This document shows positions 9,971-20,374 of a stretch of DNA of 64,000 nucleotides, piece after piece (positions within the stretch are counted from its first letter, which is position 1; each line of letters begins with the position of its first letter). The DNA comes from Flavobacteriaceae bacterium. Its GTDB lineage: Bacteria; Bacteroidota; Bacteroidia; Flavobacteriales; Flavobacteriaceae. The stretch lies in NCBI GenBank assembly GCA_021648265.1, contig JAKITD010000003.1, positions 1 to 64,000 of the forward strand, given 5' to 3'. The notes under the pieces are model-generated. The model searched no databases. It saw only the letters and a list, made by a program, of their open reading frames with translations, and was not told the origin of the DNA. Made by a program: the position numbers and the translations under genes.

Positions 9971-10686
9971 TGAAATATTTGGTTTAAGACCTCTAAAGAC
10001 TTTGGTTTTTTAAAGCCGTGCAAATGTAATTGATAATAAATCAATAACATATTTAATAGGTCTGATCGTTGGTTTTTTGTTAGTTTTATTCGCGATATCG
10101 CATCAAAATCTATGCCGAAAAATCTTTTTAGGTCAACAATAGCTTGTCCTGATTCACAATATTTCCCGTTGTTATGATCTTGAAAATTACCTTCTATTAA
10201 ATTAAAGTATTTCTTTGAAACATTGGAGGTATCTGGATAAAATCCTAAATACATACTTAAATTTAATAAAAATAAGATATGAAAATTGGCTATTTTAGCA
10301 TTGGTATCTAACCAAATTAAAGAGGCTTCAATATATTGAAACAATTCTTTGTCTTCGGCTTCTTCTTTTATGGAATTTGAAAGTATTTCAGCTATAAAAA
10401 TCGCTAAGCTACTTTTTAATATTTGAGTATGAAGGGATTTATAAGGGTACGATATTTTAACTTCTTTTAAGTACTCTAAAGTGCCTTTGTCTTTATGAGA
10501 AGCTTCAATTTCTAGAAGTGTTAATGCTTGAAAATAGGAAGGTTTAAGTTTTCCTTTTTTTGTTTTCAATACATTCCGAAGCAAATACGTTTTTAAACCT
10601 GAAGATTGTGTGAAACATTTTACAATAAGGTCTGCTTCTCCATATTTAAGGGATGAAAAAACAATGGCTTTGGTATTGACAATCAT
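9967..10686 (-). CDS. recO: DNA repair protein RecO
   Basis: N-terminal TKAIVFSSLKYGEADLIVKCFTQSSGLKTYLLRNV; size and next to porZ. Confidence 0.9.
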   Translation of the reverse strand: MIVNTKAIVFSSLKYGEADLIVKCFTQSSGLKTYLLRNVLKTKKGKLKPSYFQALTLLEIEASHKDKGTLEYLKEVKISYPYKSLHTQILKSSLAIFIAEILSNSIKEEAEDKELFQYIEASLIWLDTNAKIANFHILFLLNLSMYLGFYPDTSNVSKKYFNLIEGNFQDHNNGKYCESGQAIVDLKRFFGIDFDAISRIKLTKNQRSDLLNMLLIYYQLHLHGFKKPKSLEVLNQIFQ

Positions 10687-12983
10687 TACCTAATAATCAT
10701 AATTTTTGCCACTTTAGTCAACAGATTATCGTCTGAGGTTATCAACACTAAATATACACCTGAAGCAACTCTATGTCTTCCGAAAGCGGTGGTGTCCCAT
10801 TGTACGCTTCCTCCTTCCGAGGTAGTTTCAAAAACAAGATTCCCTGTGATATCGGTAATTTTTACATTTGCTTTTGCGGTAAGACCGTCGATGGTTACAT
10901 TTCCGAAGAACTCTGGACGTACAGGATTTGGAAACACATATACGTTTTCAAGATCATCCTTCGGCGCTGTGGAACTTCCCTTGTATGCAACCAACCCATT
11001 AGCAGTTGCAAAATATACGATTCCTGTTGAATCGTCTATAGCTATATCCGATACGTTGTCTGAAGGCAAAGGAGAGTTATCTTCTGTAAATCGCAATAAT
11101 GTTTCTTGCCCATTAGACGAAAAATAAAACACTCCAGAAGCTGCTGTAGATACCCATTTATTATTAGATCCATCTACTTCAATATCTGTGATTGATTGAA
11201 GAAATAATAACTCCTGTGGCACCCCATTTTCTAAAATAATAATAGGTTGAGACTCGATATCTGCTCCATCTTCGAAAAAATTTCCTGCGCTAAATAAAAC
11301 TCGTAATCCCTTTCTGGTTCCTATCCATAATCTATTTTGATTATCAAAAGCTAAGGCTTTTATATCTGTAGAAGGTAAATCTCCACTTCCTACACCTTCT
11401 CCAATTCTATTAAATTGGTTTGACGTTGGATTATAACCTACCAACCCACTTTGTACAGCACCAAAAAACACATATCCTTCTCTACTTATAGCCAGTTTAC
11501 TTAATGCCAGCTCGCTTTCCGCATCAATAATACTTGAAATATCTATTGTTTGAAATTGCCCAGACGATGTTTTTTTTATCAACCCATCATTTGTTTTAGA
11601 TTGAAGAAACCATAAGCTTTCCTCCCTATCAAAATCAGAACCAAATAATCGAATTCCTATGGCTTCGTTTCCTTGAGGAATGTCTAATGGACTGTTTGTT
11701 TCATTGTATAAGATACTTGGGTTTTGACCTTCTATTTTAAGTAATCCTTTTTGAAAAGAACTCATATACGTTTCATTAGGGTTATATGGGTTTATCTTTA
11801 CGTAAACTATATCATTTACATCATCTACGTTTAACAGACTTGTTAGAGTATCGTATTTAATGTTTTTCCAAGTTTCGTTTTTATAATTACTAATACCTCT
11901 TCGGGTTAAGGGAAAAGGGTTAAATGTTAAATTCACATCCCCAAATACGACCCATAATTGACCTGGTGACGCATCTATTGCGAATGGTTGGTTAAATAAT
12001 GGTCCTTCTGGAAGAATTAGTTGTGCATCTAAACTCCCAAAAGGCACTTTTAACATTCCTGTTTCTTTAGTTCCTAAATAAAAAAAGTTGTTAAAGGCTA
12101 TTCCCGATTGTAATTCATAATCATAATCAGGTAATGAATTTATTTCGGAAAGCAATACATACCCTTCAGAACAAGCTTTTATGGTAGAAATGGCAGAAAT
12201 GGTTAATATTTCTGAAATTACTCCAAAATCTACTATTGAAGTGTTAAACGAATCTACTTGTAAAAACCCATTTTCTGGAGTATAACTTAAAATAATATTA
12301 TTGGTTCTAGCAGTATAAATTTCTGAACCTAGAGTTTGTATTCCAACAAAACCTCCTCCATTAATTGTTGTCCACTGCTGATAATCAATAATATTATCAT
12401 CGTTAACAAATGCACTTCTTATTCCGTTTTCTAAAGTTGCTGCATAAATTCTATCTCCTAAAACAGTTGTTTGCGAAACATTTATTTGGATACCAATGTC
12501 TCCTATAAAGTAAGTGTCTCCAAATTCTAAAGCTGCTAAATTGTAAACCGAAATTCCGTATTGAGTAGAAATATATAAGCTTCCGTTATGTTCGTAAAAA
12601 TGATTAATATGTTTTCTATCTGGAGGTATCGTCTGTTTGTCCAAAATATCTACAACTCTTAAGATATTTTCTTCTCCATCAATTACAATTTCAATCAGTC
12701 CATTTTCATAACCAATTACATACAATCCAAAATTATCGCTATAATATGCTGTTGAAATAGATTTTCCAGATAATCCATTTATAGTAGATATCATTTCAAT
12801 ATCCTCAGTAGATAAATCGTAGGTAAATATTGAATTTTCGGCAGCGGCATAAATTTTATCATTGCCTTGAGAGATGCTTTTTATAGAAACATACGAAAAA
12901 AAGCCCGTCCAACTTTGTTCAAAATTTTGTGCAATTAAAAAATAAGATTGTAAGAACAGAAAAACTACTGCTAATTTCTTCAT
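10686..12983 (-). CDS. porZ: Type IX secretion system protein PorZ (beta-propeller with T9SS C-terminal domain)
   Basis: NFEQSWTGFFSYVSIKSISQGNDKIYAAAENSIFTYD start, propeller repeats, C-terminal VFPNPVRPEFFGNVTIDGL; linked to recO. Confidence 0.88.
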   Translation of the reverse strand: MKKLAVVFLFLQSYFLIAQNFEQSWTGFFSYVSIKSISQGNDKIYAAAENSIFTYDLSTEDIEMISTINGLSGKSISTAYYSDNFGLYVIGYENGLIEIVIDGEENILRVVDILDKQTIPPDRKHINHFYEHNGSLYISTQYGISVYNLAALEFGDTYFIGDIGIQINVSQTTVLGDRIYAATLENGIRSAFVNDDNIIDYQQWTTINGGGFVGIQTLGSEIYTARTNNIILSYTPENGFLQVDSFNTSIVDFGVISEILTISAISTIKACSEGYVLLSEINSLPDYDYELQSGIAFNNFFYLGTKETGMLKVPFGSLDAQLILPEGPLFNQPFAIDASPGQLWVVFGDVNLTFNPFPLTRRGISNYKNETWKNIKYDTLTSLLNVDDVNDIVYVKINPYNPNETYMSSFQKGLLKIEGQNPSILYNETNSPLDIPQGNEAIGIRLFGSDFDREESLWFLQSKTNDGLIKKTSSGQFQTIDISSIIDAESELALSKLAISREGYVFFGAVQSGLVGYNPTSNQFNRIGEGVGSGDLPSTDIKALAFDNQNRLWIGTRKGLRVLFSAGNFFEDGADIESQPIIILENGVPQELLFLQSITDIEVDGSNNKWVSTAASGVFYFSSNGQETLLRFTEDNSPLPSDNVSDIAIDDSTGIVYFATANGLVAYKGSSTAPKDDLENVYVFPNPVRPEFFGNVTIDGLTAKANVKITDITGNLVFETTSEGGSVQWDTTAFGRHRVASGVYLVLITSDDNLLTKVAKIMIIR

Positions 12984-13048
12984 AGGAATTAAATTTCTAT
13001 AAGTATAACACGCTAAAATACTATTTATTTTGTATTGATTTAAAAAGA

Positions 13049-13076
13049 AAAAGGTTGCCTAATAGGACAACCTTTT
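13049..13076 (-). terminator. Rho-independent terminator-like hairpin of gdhA
   Basis: AAAAGGTTG/CAACCTTTT stem; U-rich tract on the minus strand. Confidence 0.75.
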
Positions 13077-13099
13077 AAAATTTATAAAAAAGATTACTA

Positions 13100-14443
13100 T
13101 TAAACTACGCCTTGTGCTAACATAGCATCTGCTATTTTCACAAAGCCAGCAATATTTGCTCCTTTTACATAGTCCACATAACCAGTTTCGTCTTTACCGT
13201 ATGTTACACAAGCTTTATGAATGTCGTTCATAATAGTATGTAATTTAGTATCTACTTCTTCCGCAGTCCAATTTAAACGAAGTGAATTTTGAGACATTTC
13301 TAATCCTGAAGTTGCAACACCACCAGCATTTGATGCTTTTCCTGGCGCGAATAATATTCTATTCTCTGTAAATATTTCTATTGCTTCAGGTGTAGTAGGC
13401 ATATTAGCTCCTTCACTTACACACATACATCCGTTTTGTACTAATGTTTCTGCTTCATTTTTGTTCAATTCATTTTGAGTTGCACAAGGAAGTGCTACAT
13501 CACATTTAACAGACCAAGGACGTTCTCCAGCAAAATACTTAGCCGAAGGATATTCAGAGACATATTCGCTAATACGACCACGTTTTACATTTTTAAGCTC
13601 CATTATATAAGCCAATTTAGACGCATCAATTCCGGCTTCATCATAGATATATCCGCCAGAATCTGACATGGTTACTACTTTACCACCAAATTGAGTTGCT
13701 TTTTCAGTTGCATATTGAGCAACATTTCCTGAACCAGAAACTACCACTGTTTTCTCTTCAAAAGAAGTTCCTTTAGTTGCTAACATATTTTTAGCAAAAT
13801 ATACATTTCCATACCCTGTTGCTTCTGGACGAATTAACGATCCTCCATAAGATAGTCCTTTACCTGTAAGAACACCTGTAAATTCGTTTCTTAATCTTTT
13901 ATACTGACCAAAAAGGAAACCTATTTCTCTACCTCCAACTCCAATATCTCCTGCAGGAACATCGGTGTTAGGTCCTATATGTCTTGAAAGTTCCGACATA
14001 AAGCTTTGACAAAAACGCATTACTTCTGCATCTGTTTTTCCTTTTGGGTTAAAATCAGATCCTCCTTTTCCACCACCCAATGGTAGTGTTGTTAAACTGT
14101 TTTTGAAAACTTGCTCAAAACCTAAGAATTTTAAAATACTAAGATTTACCGTTGGATGAAAACGCAACCCACCTTTATAGGGACCGATTGCAGAGTTAAA
14201 TTCAACTCTATACCCTCTATTTACTTGAATTTCACCGCTGTCGTCTGTCCAAGGAACTCTAAACATAATAGTACGTTCTGGTTCTGCCATACGTTCTAAT
14301 AATTTTTTACCTTGATACTCTTTATTATCCTCTATGAATGGAATAACAACTTCGGCTACTTCAGTAACTGCCTGCATAAATTCAGGCTCGTTTGGATTCA
14401 TTTTTTCAACAGATAAAATGAATTCTTTTATACTTTCTTTCAT
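13100..14443 (-). CDS. gdhA: NADP-specific glutamate dehydrogenase
   Basis: 447 aa; PYKGGLRFHPTVN, LPLGGGKGGSDFNPKGK, SEGANMPTT motifs. Confidence 0.96.
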   Translation of the reverse strand: MKESIKEFILSVEKMNPNEPEFMQAVTEVAEVVIPFIEDNKEYQGKKLLERMAEPERTIMFRVPWTDDSGEIQVNRGYRVEFNSAIGPYKGGLRFHPTVNLSILKFLGFEQVFKNSLTTLPLGGGKGGSDFNPKGKTDAEVMRFCQSFMSELSRHIGPNTDVPAGDIGVGGREIGFLFGQYKRLRNEFTGVLTGKGLSYGGSLIRPEATGYGNVYFAKNMLATKGTSFEEKTVVVSGSGNVAQYATEKATQFGGKVVTMSDSGGYIYDEAGIDASKLAYIMELKNVKRGRISEYVSEYPSAKYFAGERPWSVKCDVALPCATQNELNKNEAETLVQNGCMCVSEGANMPTTPEAIEIFTENRILFAPGKASNAGGVATSGLEMSQNSLRLNWTAEEVDTKLHTIMNDIHKACVTYGKDETGYVDYVKGANIAGFVKIADAMLAQGVV

Positions 14444-14466
14444 ATGTATATAATATTTATTAAAGC

Positions 14467-14532
14467 GGTCATATGTTGTACGCTATTAATTATTCTGTTT
14501 GTATGATAAAAATTTTAACCTGCTCGTTTCAT
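14467..14532 (-). promoter_or_regulatory. Conserved 5'-leader element copy A, upstream of gdhA
   Basis: Minus-strand ATGAAACGAGCAGGTTAAAA...AGCGTACAACATATGACC then 23 nt to the ATG; TATATTTG promoter-like box about 40 nt further upstream. Confidence 0.7.
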
Positions 14533-14699
14533 GAAATTTAATTTATTGAAAACGTTAAGATTAATTATTTTGCAAATATAAGGTTTATTGAAAAAAAGGG
14601 TCTTATTTTTCAATAAATAAACTAATTATGAGTTATAAATTTTACGGTTACATTAGTTTTTATATATTTGTTACGTCTCAACCTAAACCTACAATTAAA

Positions 14700-15470
14700 A
14701 TGAATACCAGAATAATATTATTGGTAGTCTTATTTCTTGTGTTTCCTAAACAAGAAGTTTACAGTCAATTTGGCTTCTCACACGAAATTGGAGTTATTGT
14801 TGGTCCCTTAGCTTTATACTCAGATTTTGGGCAACGTAATGACAATGAAACTAACTTCGGAAATACAAGTATTGCAATTGGAATTATTCATTATATGAAT
14901 TTTGCCTATAGAGCAGATTGTAATTGTTATACGCGTGATAAGTATTTTAATGATCACTTTAAAATTAGATCAGAAATAGATTACCATAAAACAAAGCTTG
15001 ATCATTTAGGAAGATGGGTTGCTCCAGACCAACAAGGTCAAGGACCTGATTTTTTAAGGTCTATGAAAGGAGAAACACAAATATTTGAAATAGGTGCTCA
15101 ATTAGAATATTTTCCTTTAAGCATTAGAGACTTTACATCTGGAGGTGCCAAACTAGCACCTTTTATTAGTGCAGGTGTACATTGGATTACCTATGACCCT
15201 AACATAACTTACAATGATGATGGAGATTACTTTGGAGGAAAATACGACCCTGTAACTACTATAAATAATGAGGGAGGAAACACTTGGGCTTTTTTAGCAA
15301 GTGTAGGTGTACGTTATAAATTGACTCCACTTAGTGATTTAATGTTGGATAGTCGTATCCAGTATTATTTTTCAAACTGGGTAGATGGTTTGAATCCAGA
15401 AGCACCTGAAAACAAAGCCAATGAATGGCATTATTGGTTAAATTTCGGTTATATTTATTACCTTCAATAG
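14700..15470 (+). CDS. Outer-membrane beta-barrel protein of the flavobacterial THC0290_0291 type
   Basis: Signal peptide MNTRIILLVVLFLVFPKQEVYSQ; GFSHEIGVIVGPLALYSDFGQR...; likely start is the internal Met at 14700, not 14628. Confidence 0.65.
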   Translation: MNTRIILLVVLFLVFPKQEVYSQFGFSHEIGVIVGPLALYSDFGQRNDNETNFGNTSIAIGIIHYMNFAYRADCNCYTRDKYFNDHFKIRSEIDYHKTKLDHLGRWVAPDQQGQGPDFLRSMKGETQIFEIGAQLEYFPLSIRDFTSGGAKLAPFISAGVHWITYDPNITYNDDGDYFGGKYDPVTTINNEGGNTWAFLASVGVRYKLTPLSDLMLDSRIQYYFSNWVDGLNPEAPENKANEWHYWLNFGYIYYLQ

Positions 15471-15477
15471 ATTATAA

Positions 15478-16617
15478 TTAACCTATTGCTTGTCGTAAAT
15501 CTTCAATTAAATCTGCTTCGTCCTCAATTCCAACACTCAATCTAATTAAAGAGTCAACAACGCCTGTTTTTTCTCTTTCTTCTTTAGGGATACTTGCATG
15601 AGTCATACTTGCAGGATGTCCAGATAGGCTTTCAACTCCTCCTAAACTTTCGGCCAGCGTAAATACTTTTAAATTCTCAACAATTTTTATTGCTTCACTA
15701 TAATCATTCCCTTTGGTGGTAAAAGATACCATCCCGCCAAAATCATTCATTTGAGATTTTGCAACTTCGTGATTTGGGTGACTTTCAAAACCTGGCCAAA
15801 AAACTTTTTCTATTTTAGGATGATTGTTTAAATAATGAGCTACTGCCTTTCCGTTTTCACAATGACGTTGCATTCTTACGTGAAGTGTTTTGATTCCGCG
15901 TAACATTAAAAAACTGTCCTGTGGCCCACAAATAGCACCACTTGCATTTTGAATAAAATATAATTTATCTGCAAGATCTTTATCTTTTACAATTAAAGCT
16001 CCCATAACAATATCGCTATGACCTCCTAAATATTTTGTAGCACTGTGCATCACAATATCAGCTCCTAAGTTTAAAGGTTGTTGCAAATAAGGGGTTGCAA
16101 AAGTATTATCTACGCCAAGAAGTAAATTATGCTTTTTGGCGATGGAAGCTGCCTTTTTTATATCAATAATATTTAGCATTGGGTTGGTTGGTGTTTCTAC
16201 CCAAATTAATTTTGTGTTTTCGTTTACAAAATCTTCAATTTTATCTGCATTTTCCATTCCAATAAAATGAAATTTCACACCAAAACCTGTATAAATCTGA
16301 GTAAATAAACGGTATGAACCTCCATATAAATCATTGGTTGAAATTACCTCATCTCCAGGTTTTAATAATTTCATTACGGCATCTATTGCTGCTAATCCAC
16401 TACCAAAAGCCAATCCAAAATTACCGTTTTCTAAACTTGCAAAACTTCTTTCTAAAGCAGCTCTAGTTGGATTGTGCGTACGCGAATATTCAAACCCTTT
16501 ATGTCCTCCTGGGGTGGTTTGCGCATAAGTTGATGTTTGGTATATTGGTGGCATTACTGCTCCAAATGCTTTATCATGTTCTTGTCCGCCGTGAATTGTT
16601 TTGGTATTAAATTTCAT
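15478..16617 (-). CDS. Trans-sulfuration PLP enzyme, cystathionine gamma-synthase/lyase family
   Basis: MKFNTKTIHGGQEHDKAFGAVMPPIYQTSTYAQ, SATKYLGGHSD PLP-lysine motif, SLGGVESL. Confidence 0.94.
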   Translation of the reverse strand: MKFNTKTIHGGQEHDKAFGAVMPPIYQTSTYAQTTPGGHKGFEYSRTHNPTRAALERSFASLENGNFGLAFGSGLAAIDAVMKLLKPGDEVISTNDLYGGSYRLFTQIYTGFGVKFHFIGMENADKIEDFVNENTKLIWVETPTNPMLNIIDIKKAASIAKKHNLLLGVDNTFATPYLQQPLNLGADIVMHSATKYLGGHSDIVMGALIVKDKDLADKLYFIQNASGAICGPQDSFLMLRGIKTLHVRMQRHCENGKAVAHYLNNHPKIEKVFWPGFESHPNHEVAKSQMNDFGGMVSFTTKGNDYSEAIKIVENLKVFTLAESLGGVESLSGHPASMTHASIPKEEREKTGVVDSLIRLSVGIEDEADLIEDLRQAIG

Positions 16618-16640
16618 AAGTCTTTATTATTTGGTATCTT

Positions 16641-16705
16641 GGTCATATGCTGTTCGCTAATAGAAATTAAACTTTATAATTAGCTTTTGAACTTGCTCGT
16701 TTCAT
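16641..16705 (-). promoter_or_regulatory. Conserved 5'-leader element copy B, upstream of the metB-like gene
   Basis: Minus-strand ATGAAACGAGCAAGTTCAAAA...AGCGAACAGCATATGACC then 23 nt to the ATG; TATTTTTG box about 19 nt upstream. Confidence 0.7.
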
Positions 16706-16772
16706 TGTTGTATTTTTAGTGAAACAAAAATAGTTTTTATTTTATTAATTTTGAATCTATAATTTTTTATTT

Positions 16773-17525
16773 ATGCCTTACAAAATCAAATTCTTGTTTA
16801 TTCTTTTTATTGTCTCTATTAGTTGTAAAAAAGAAGAATCGATTACATTAACTTCTAAAAATTTTTCTGAAGAATTTAAAGAAAATTGCAAAGGTGATAA
16901 TTGTGCGAAAGTTACTATTGATTACATAAAATTTGAAGGGGAAAAAGTGGTAGTTGATAAAATAAATTACACCATTGGAAGTTCAATCATCTATTTTTTA
17001 AATTCCAATTTAGAGAAAAAGTTAATCGCAAGCACCATAACCGAAGCTGCTAACATTTTTATAAAAGGATATGAAGCTGATAGGAAAGAATTTCCAGATC
17101 TTAGCCCTTATGATGCTGAATTAACGGTATTAAATTCTAAAACCTCTTCTGAAATAATATCTGTAAAAACCAGGTTTTACAGTTATACTGGAGGAGCACA
17201 CGGCAATAGTATTTTTAGTTTTTTAAACTTTGATCCTAAGACAGGAAATGTAATGACTACAAATTCAATCCTAAAAAACAAAAAAGAATTTACGGATTTT
17301 GTTGAAAATATATTCCGAGAAAAAAATAATATTCCTGAAGGTGAAAGTATTAATTCAACTGGTTTTTGGTTTGATAAAGAAACTTTTAAACTGCCTGAAA
17401 CCATCGGATTTTCAGAAACCAATTTAGTTATAATTTACAACCAATACGAAATCGCTAGTTATGCTGATGGTCCAATTGAAGTTTTGATTCCTATTGAAGA
17501 GGTAAAGCCTTATCTAAATTTTTAA
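16773..17525 (+). CDS. DUF4163/DUF3298-domain lipoprotein (RsiV-like)
   Basis: Lipobox-like ISCKK, YTGGAHGN motif, IPIEEVKPYL ending. Confidence 0.72.
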   Translation: MPYKIKFLFILFIVSISCKKEESITLTSKNFSEEFKENCKGDNCAKVTIDYIKFEGEKVVVDKINYTIGSSIIYFLNSNLEKKLIASTITEAANIFIKGYEADRKEFPDLSPYDAELTVLNSKTSSEIISVKTRFYSYTGGAHGNSIFSFLNFDPKTGNVMTTNSILKNKKEFTDFVENIFREKNNIPEGESINSTGFWFDKETFKLPETIGFSETNLVIIYNQYEIASYADGPIEVLIPIEEVKPYLNF

Positions 17526-17977
17526 ATATTTTTCTTCATAGCTAAAATATACGCTAAGTGTATGCCTTCATGAAAATTATTAAACTCCAAAGCTTCATTA
17601 ATAGTAGATAATACCGTTTTTGTAGAAACTGTGTATGCTGAATATTCTTTAAAATTTCCTTTATTATAATCCTTTTGAGTTTGTTTAACGGTTGAAAATA
17701 ATTGTTTTTTTAACAACTCAACATCTTCAATTGTTGCATTTGCTTCTGCTTTGCTTCCTTTCCTGAAAGCTTTAATTTCTTCTTCAGAAACTAATGTAGG
17801 CAATCCCGATAATGCATATACTAATAATTGTTGCGTAATTACCACGTGCTTTATATTCCAATAAATAGTGTTACTAAAACCTGCGGGGATTTTATTTAGA
17901 TGTTCTAAAGAGAAAGTTTCAAGAAAACTTTTAAAAATTGCTCTTGTTTTTAAAGTGATATCAAAAGTGTAGTCCAT
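17522..17977 (-). CDS. DinB-family protein
   Basis: GFSNTIYWNIKHVVITQQLLVYALSGL ... NFHEGIHLAYILAMKKNI. Confidence 0.85.
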   Translation of the reverse strand: MDYTFDITLKTRAIFKSFLETFSLEHLNKIPAGFSNTIYWNIKHVVITQQLLVYALSGLPTLVSEEEIKAFRKGSKAEANATIEDVELLKKQLFSTVKQTQKDYNKGNFKEYSAYTVSTKTVLSTINEALEFNNFHEGIHLAYILAMKKNI

Positions 17978-18068
17978 TGTTTTAATTATGAATTAAAAGT
18001 AATGTATTTCAAATGGAAATTGATTAATTTGTAAGCAATATAAACTTATCCGACTTTACATACATAAA

Positions 18069-18416
18069 ATGAAAAAAATATACCATCTCTCCACCTGCGA
18101 TACCAACAGGCGCATTTTAAAAGAATTAAATTTGCCAGAAGATTTTATAAAACAAGATATTAAAGTAACTCCTGTTTCTGAAGCTGAATTGGAAGAATTA
18201 TACCAACTTTCAGGAAACTATGAAACGCTTCTAAACAAACGAGCAAGAATATATAGTGAACGAAAGTTGAAGGACAAAAATCTTCAAGAATCCGATTTTA
18301 AAAAATTATTACTAGAACATTACACTTTTCTAAAACGTCCTGTACTTATTAATGGGAAGCATATTTTTATCGGAAATAGCAAAAAAGTAGTTGCTTCGGC
18401 TAAAAATTCGTTGTAA
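18069..18416 (+). CDS. Arsenate reductase (ArsC/Spx)-family thioredoxin-like protein
   Basis: MKKIYHLSTCDTNRRIL, LLEHYTFLKRPVLINGKHIFIGN. Confidence 0.8.
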   Translation: MKKIYHLSTCDTNRRILKELNLPEDFIKQDIKVTPVSEAELEELYQLSGNYETLLNKRARIYSERKLKDKNLQESDFKKLLLEHYTFLKRPVLINGKHIFIGNSKKVVASAKNSL

Positions 18417-18457
18417 TAATTTAATTATCATTATTTTTGAAATGAATTTGTCTCTCT

Positions 18458-19462
18458 ATGAAAAGATTACTATTTCTTTTTTTAATTATTGGATTTAGTG
18501 CTTTTGCTCAAAAAGATTCGCTAAAACTTAAAAACAACGACCTTATAGTTGGCGAATTAAAATCAATGGTAAATGGTATTATCATTATGAAAACTTCTTA
18601 TAGTGATAAAGATTTCAGAATTGAATATATCAACGTAAAAGAAATTTATTTAGATCAAAGTTTTTTAATAAACTTAGTTAATAAAAGTCATTATTTAGGA
18701 AAAGCAAAGACAGTAAGCCCCGGAATTGTTGAAATCACCACAGATGGGATGTCTTTTGAAACTAAAATTGAAAACATTGTTCAATTAAAAGCAATAGACA
18801 CAAAATTTTGGAGCCGTTTCACAGGTGCTATTGACCTAGGTTTTAACCTAACAAAATCTAACAATTTCAATCAATTTTCCCTTGGAAGTAATTTAAAATA
18901 CGAAAGTGAAATTTGGAATTTTAGTGCTTCCTATAGCTCCCTCCTTACCAACCAAGATGATGTAGATCAAATTAAAAGAACCGAATGGAATATAGACGCT
19001 CAACGGTTTATTTATAATGAATGGTATGCTATTGTTGACGTTTCCTTTTTATCAAATACCGAACAAGCACTAAAAGGAAGGGTGAGTACACTTGGTGGCA
19101 TCGGAAAATATGTAATAAGAACTAACCGTCTTTATTTAGGTGTTAGAGCTGGGATCAATTACAATATTGAAACTTATTTTGACGAAGCGCTTGATAAAAA
19201 ATCTACGGAGGCCAACCTTGCTGCTAATTTTAATATGTTTGAATTTGGAGATTTCAACCTCAGCACAGACTTTACTGCCTATCCTAGTTTGTCGGAAAGT
19301 GGTCGTTTTCGTTTAGATTATAATTTAATTCTTAAATACGATCTACCCTGGGATTTTTATATAAAAATGGATTTTGCATTAAACTATGATAATCAACCGG
19401 CGGTAGAAGGAAACGATTTCGATTATATTTTTAACAGCGGATTTGGATGGGAATTAAAATAA
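18458..19462 (+). CDS. DUF481-domain outer-membrane protein
   Basis: Signal peptide; FTGAIDLGFNLTKSNNFNQFSLGSNLKYES and TEWNIDAQRFIYNEWYAIVDVSFLSNTEQAL. Confidence 0.78.
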   Translation: MKRLLFLFLIIGFSAFAQKDSLKLKNNDLIVGELKSMVNGIIIMKTSYSDKDFRIEYINVKEIYLDQSFLINLVNKSHYLGKAKTVSPGIVEITTDGMSFETKIENIVQLKAIDTKFWSRFTGAIDLGFNLTKSNNFNQFSLGSNLKYESEIWNFSASYSSLLTNQDDVDQIKRTEWNIDAQRFIYNEWYAIVDVSFLSNTEQALKGRVSTLGGIGKYVIRTNRLYLGVRAGINYNIETYFDEALDKKSTEANLAANFNMFEFGDFNLSTDFTAYPSLSESGRFRLDYNLILKYDLPWDFYIKMDFALNYDNQPAVEGNDFDYIFNSGFGWELK

Positions 19463-19469
19463 CATTTTC

Positions 19470-20366
19470 ATGAACCCAAGAGCACTCGCACTTACTGCAG
19501 CCACTGCAGCAGCTGCAATCTACGGTGTAAATCATACAATTGCCAAAAACTTAATGCCTTCAGTAATTGAACCTTATGGGTTTATTTTGTTACGTATTAG
19601 TGGTGCCGTTGTTCTTTTTTGGTTGGTTGGATTGTTTTATCCTTCCCAGAAAATTGAACGTAGTGATTGGTGGCGTATTCTCGCTTGTGCTTTTACAGGA
19701 ATGGCGGTAAATATGCTCGCTTTTTTTAAAGGGCTTAGCTTGTCAACTCCTATAAACAGTTCGGTGGTAATAACTATGGTTCCTGTTTTATTACTCATAA
19801 TGTCTGCCGTTTTTCTGAAAGAAAAAATTACCTGGCGAAAATTCATCGGTATTGGTCTTGGATTAATAGGAGCTTTATTATTAATTTTCTTCGGAATTAA
19901 AACACAACAAAACGCACCAAATATTCCATTAGGAAATGTGTTCTTCATTATCAATGCAACTTCTTATTCAGTTTATTTAATTATTGTAAAACCACTGGTC
20001 GAAAAATATAGTTCTATTACTCTTATGAAATGGTTTTTCTTATTTGCACTAATTATAAATATACCAATTGGTATAAAAGAATTTATTGCAGTTGAATGGT
20101 CGCAATTACCATTGGATATTATCTGGAAGCTTGCATTTGTAGTAATAGGAACCACCTTTTTTACCTACCTTTTTAATATTTTTGCGCTAAAACAGTTAAA
20201 ACCCTCTACCATTGGATCTTTTATTTATTTACAACCAATTTTAGCAACCATTTTTGCTATTATTATGGGAGCAGATTCGCTGACTACCATCCGTGTTGCT
20301 GCAGCTACTCTAATATTTACAGGGGTTTATCTTTCTACTCGGAAACCAAAAACAATTAAAAAGTAA
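19470..20366 (+). CDS. EamA/DMT-family transporter
   Basis: About ten hydrophobic segments in two EamA repeats. Confidence 0.88.
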   Translation: MNPRALALTAATAAAAIYGVNHTIAKNLMPSVIEPYGFILLRISGAVVLFWLVGLFYPSQKIERSDWWRILACAFTGMAVNMLAFFKGLSLSTPINSSVVITMVPVLLLIMSAVFLKEKITWRKFIGIGLGLIGALLLIFFGIKTQQNAPNIPLGNVFFIINATSYSVYLIIVKPLVEKYSSITLMKWFFLFALIINIPIGIKEFIAVEWSQLPLDIIWKLAFVVIGTTFFTYLFNIFALKQLKPSTIGSFIYLQPILATIFAIIMGADSLTTIRVAAATLIFTGVYLSTRKPKTIKK

Positions 20367-20374
20367 TTAATTTT

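Noticed and set aside
14628-14699. N-terminal extension of the 14628 ORF
   Set aside because: The segment before the internal Met at 14700 lacks signal-peptide logic and likely covers the promoter/5' UTR.
16641-16705. Leader B as a SAM-II-type riboswitch, given its position before a metB-like gene
   Set aside because: The SAM-II core I would expect (loop plus conserved GCUAAA-type 3' strand next to the RBS) is not conserved among copies A-D; similar leaders precede non-methionine genes.
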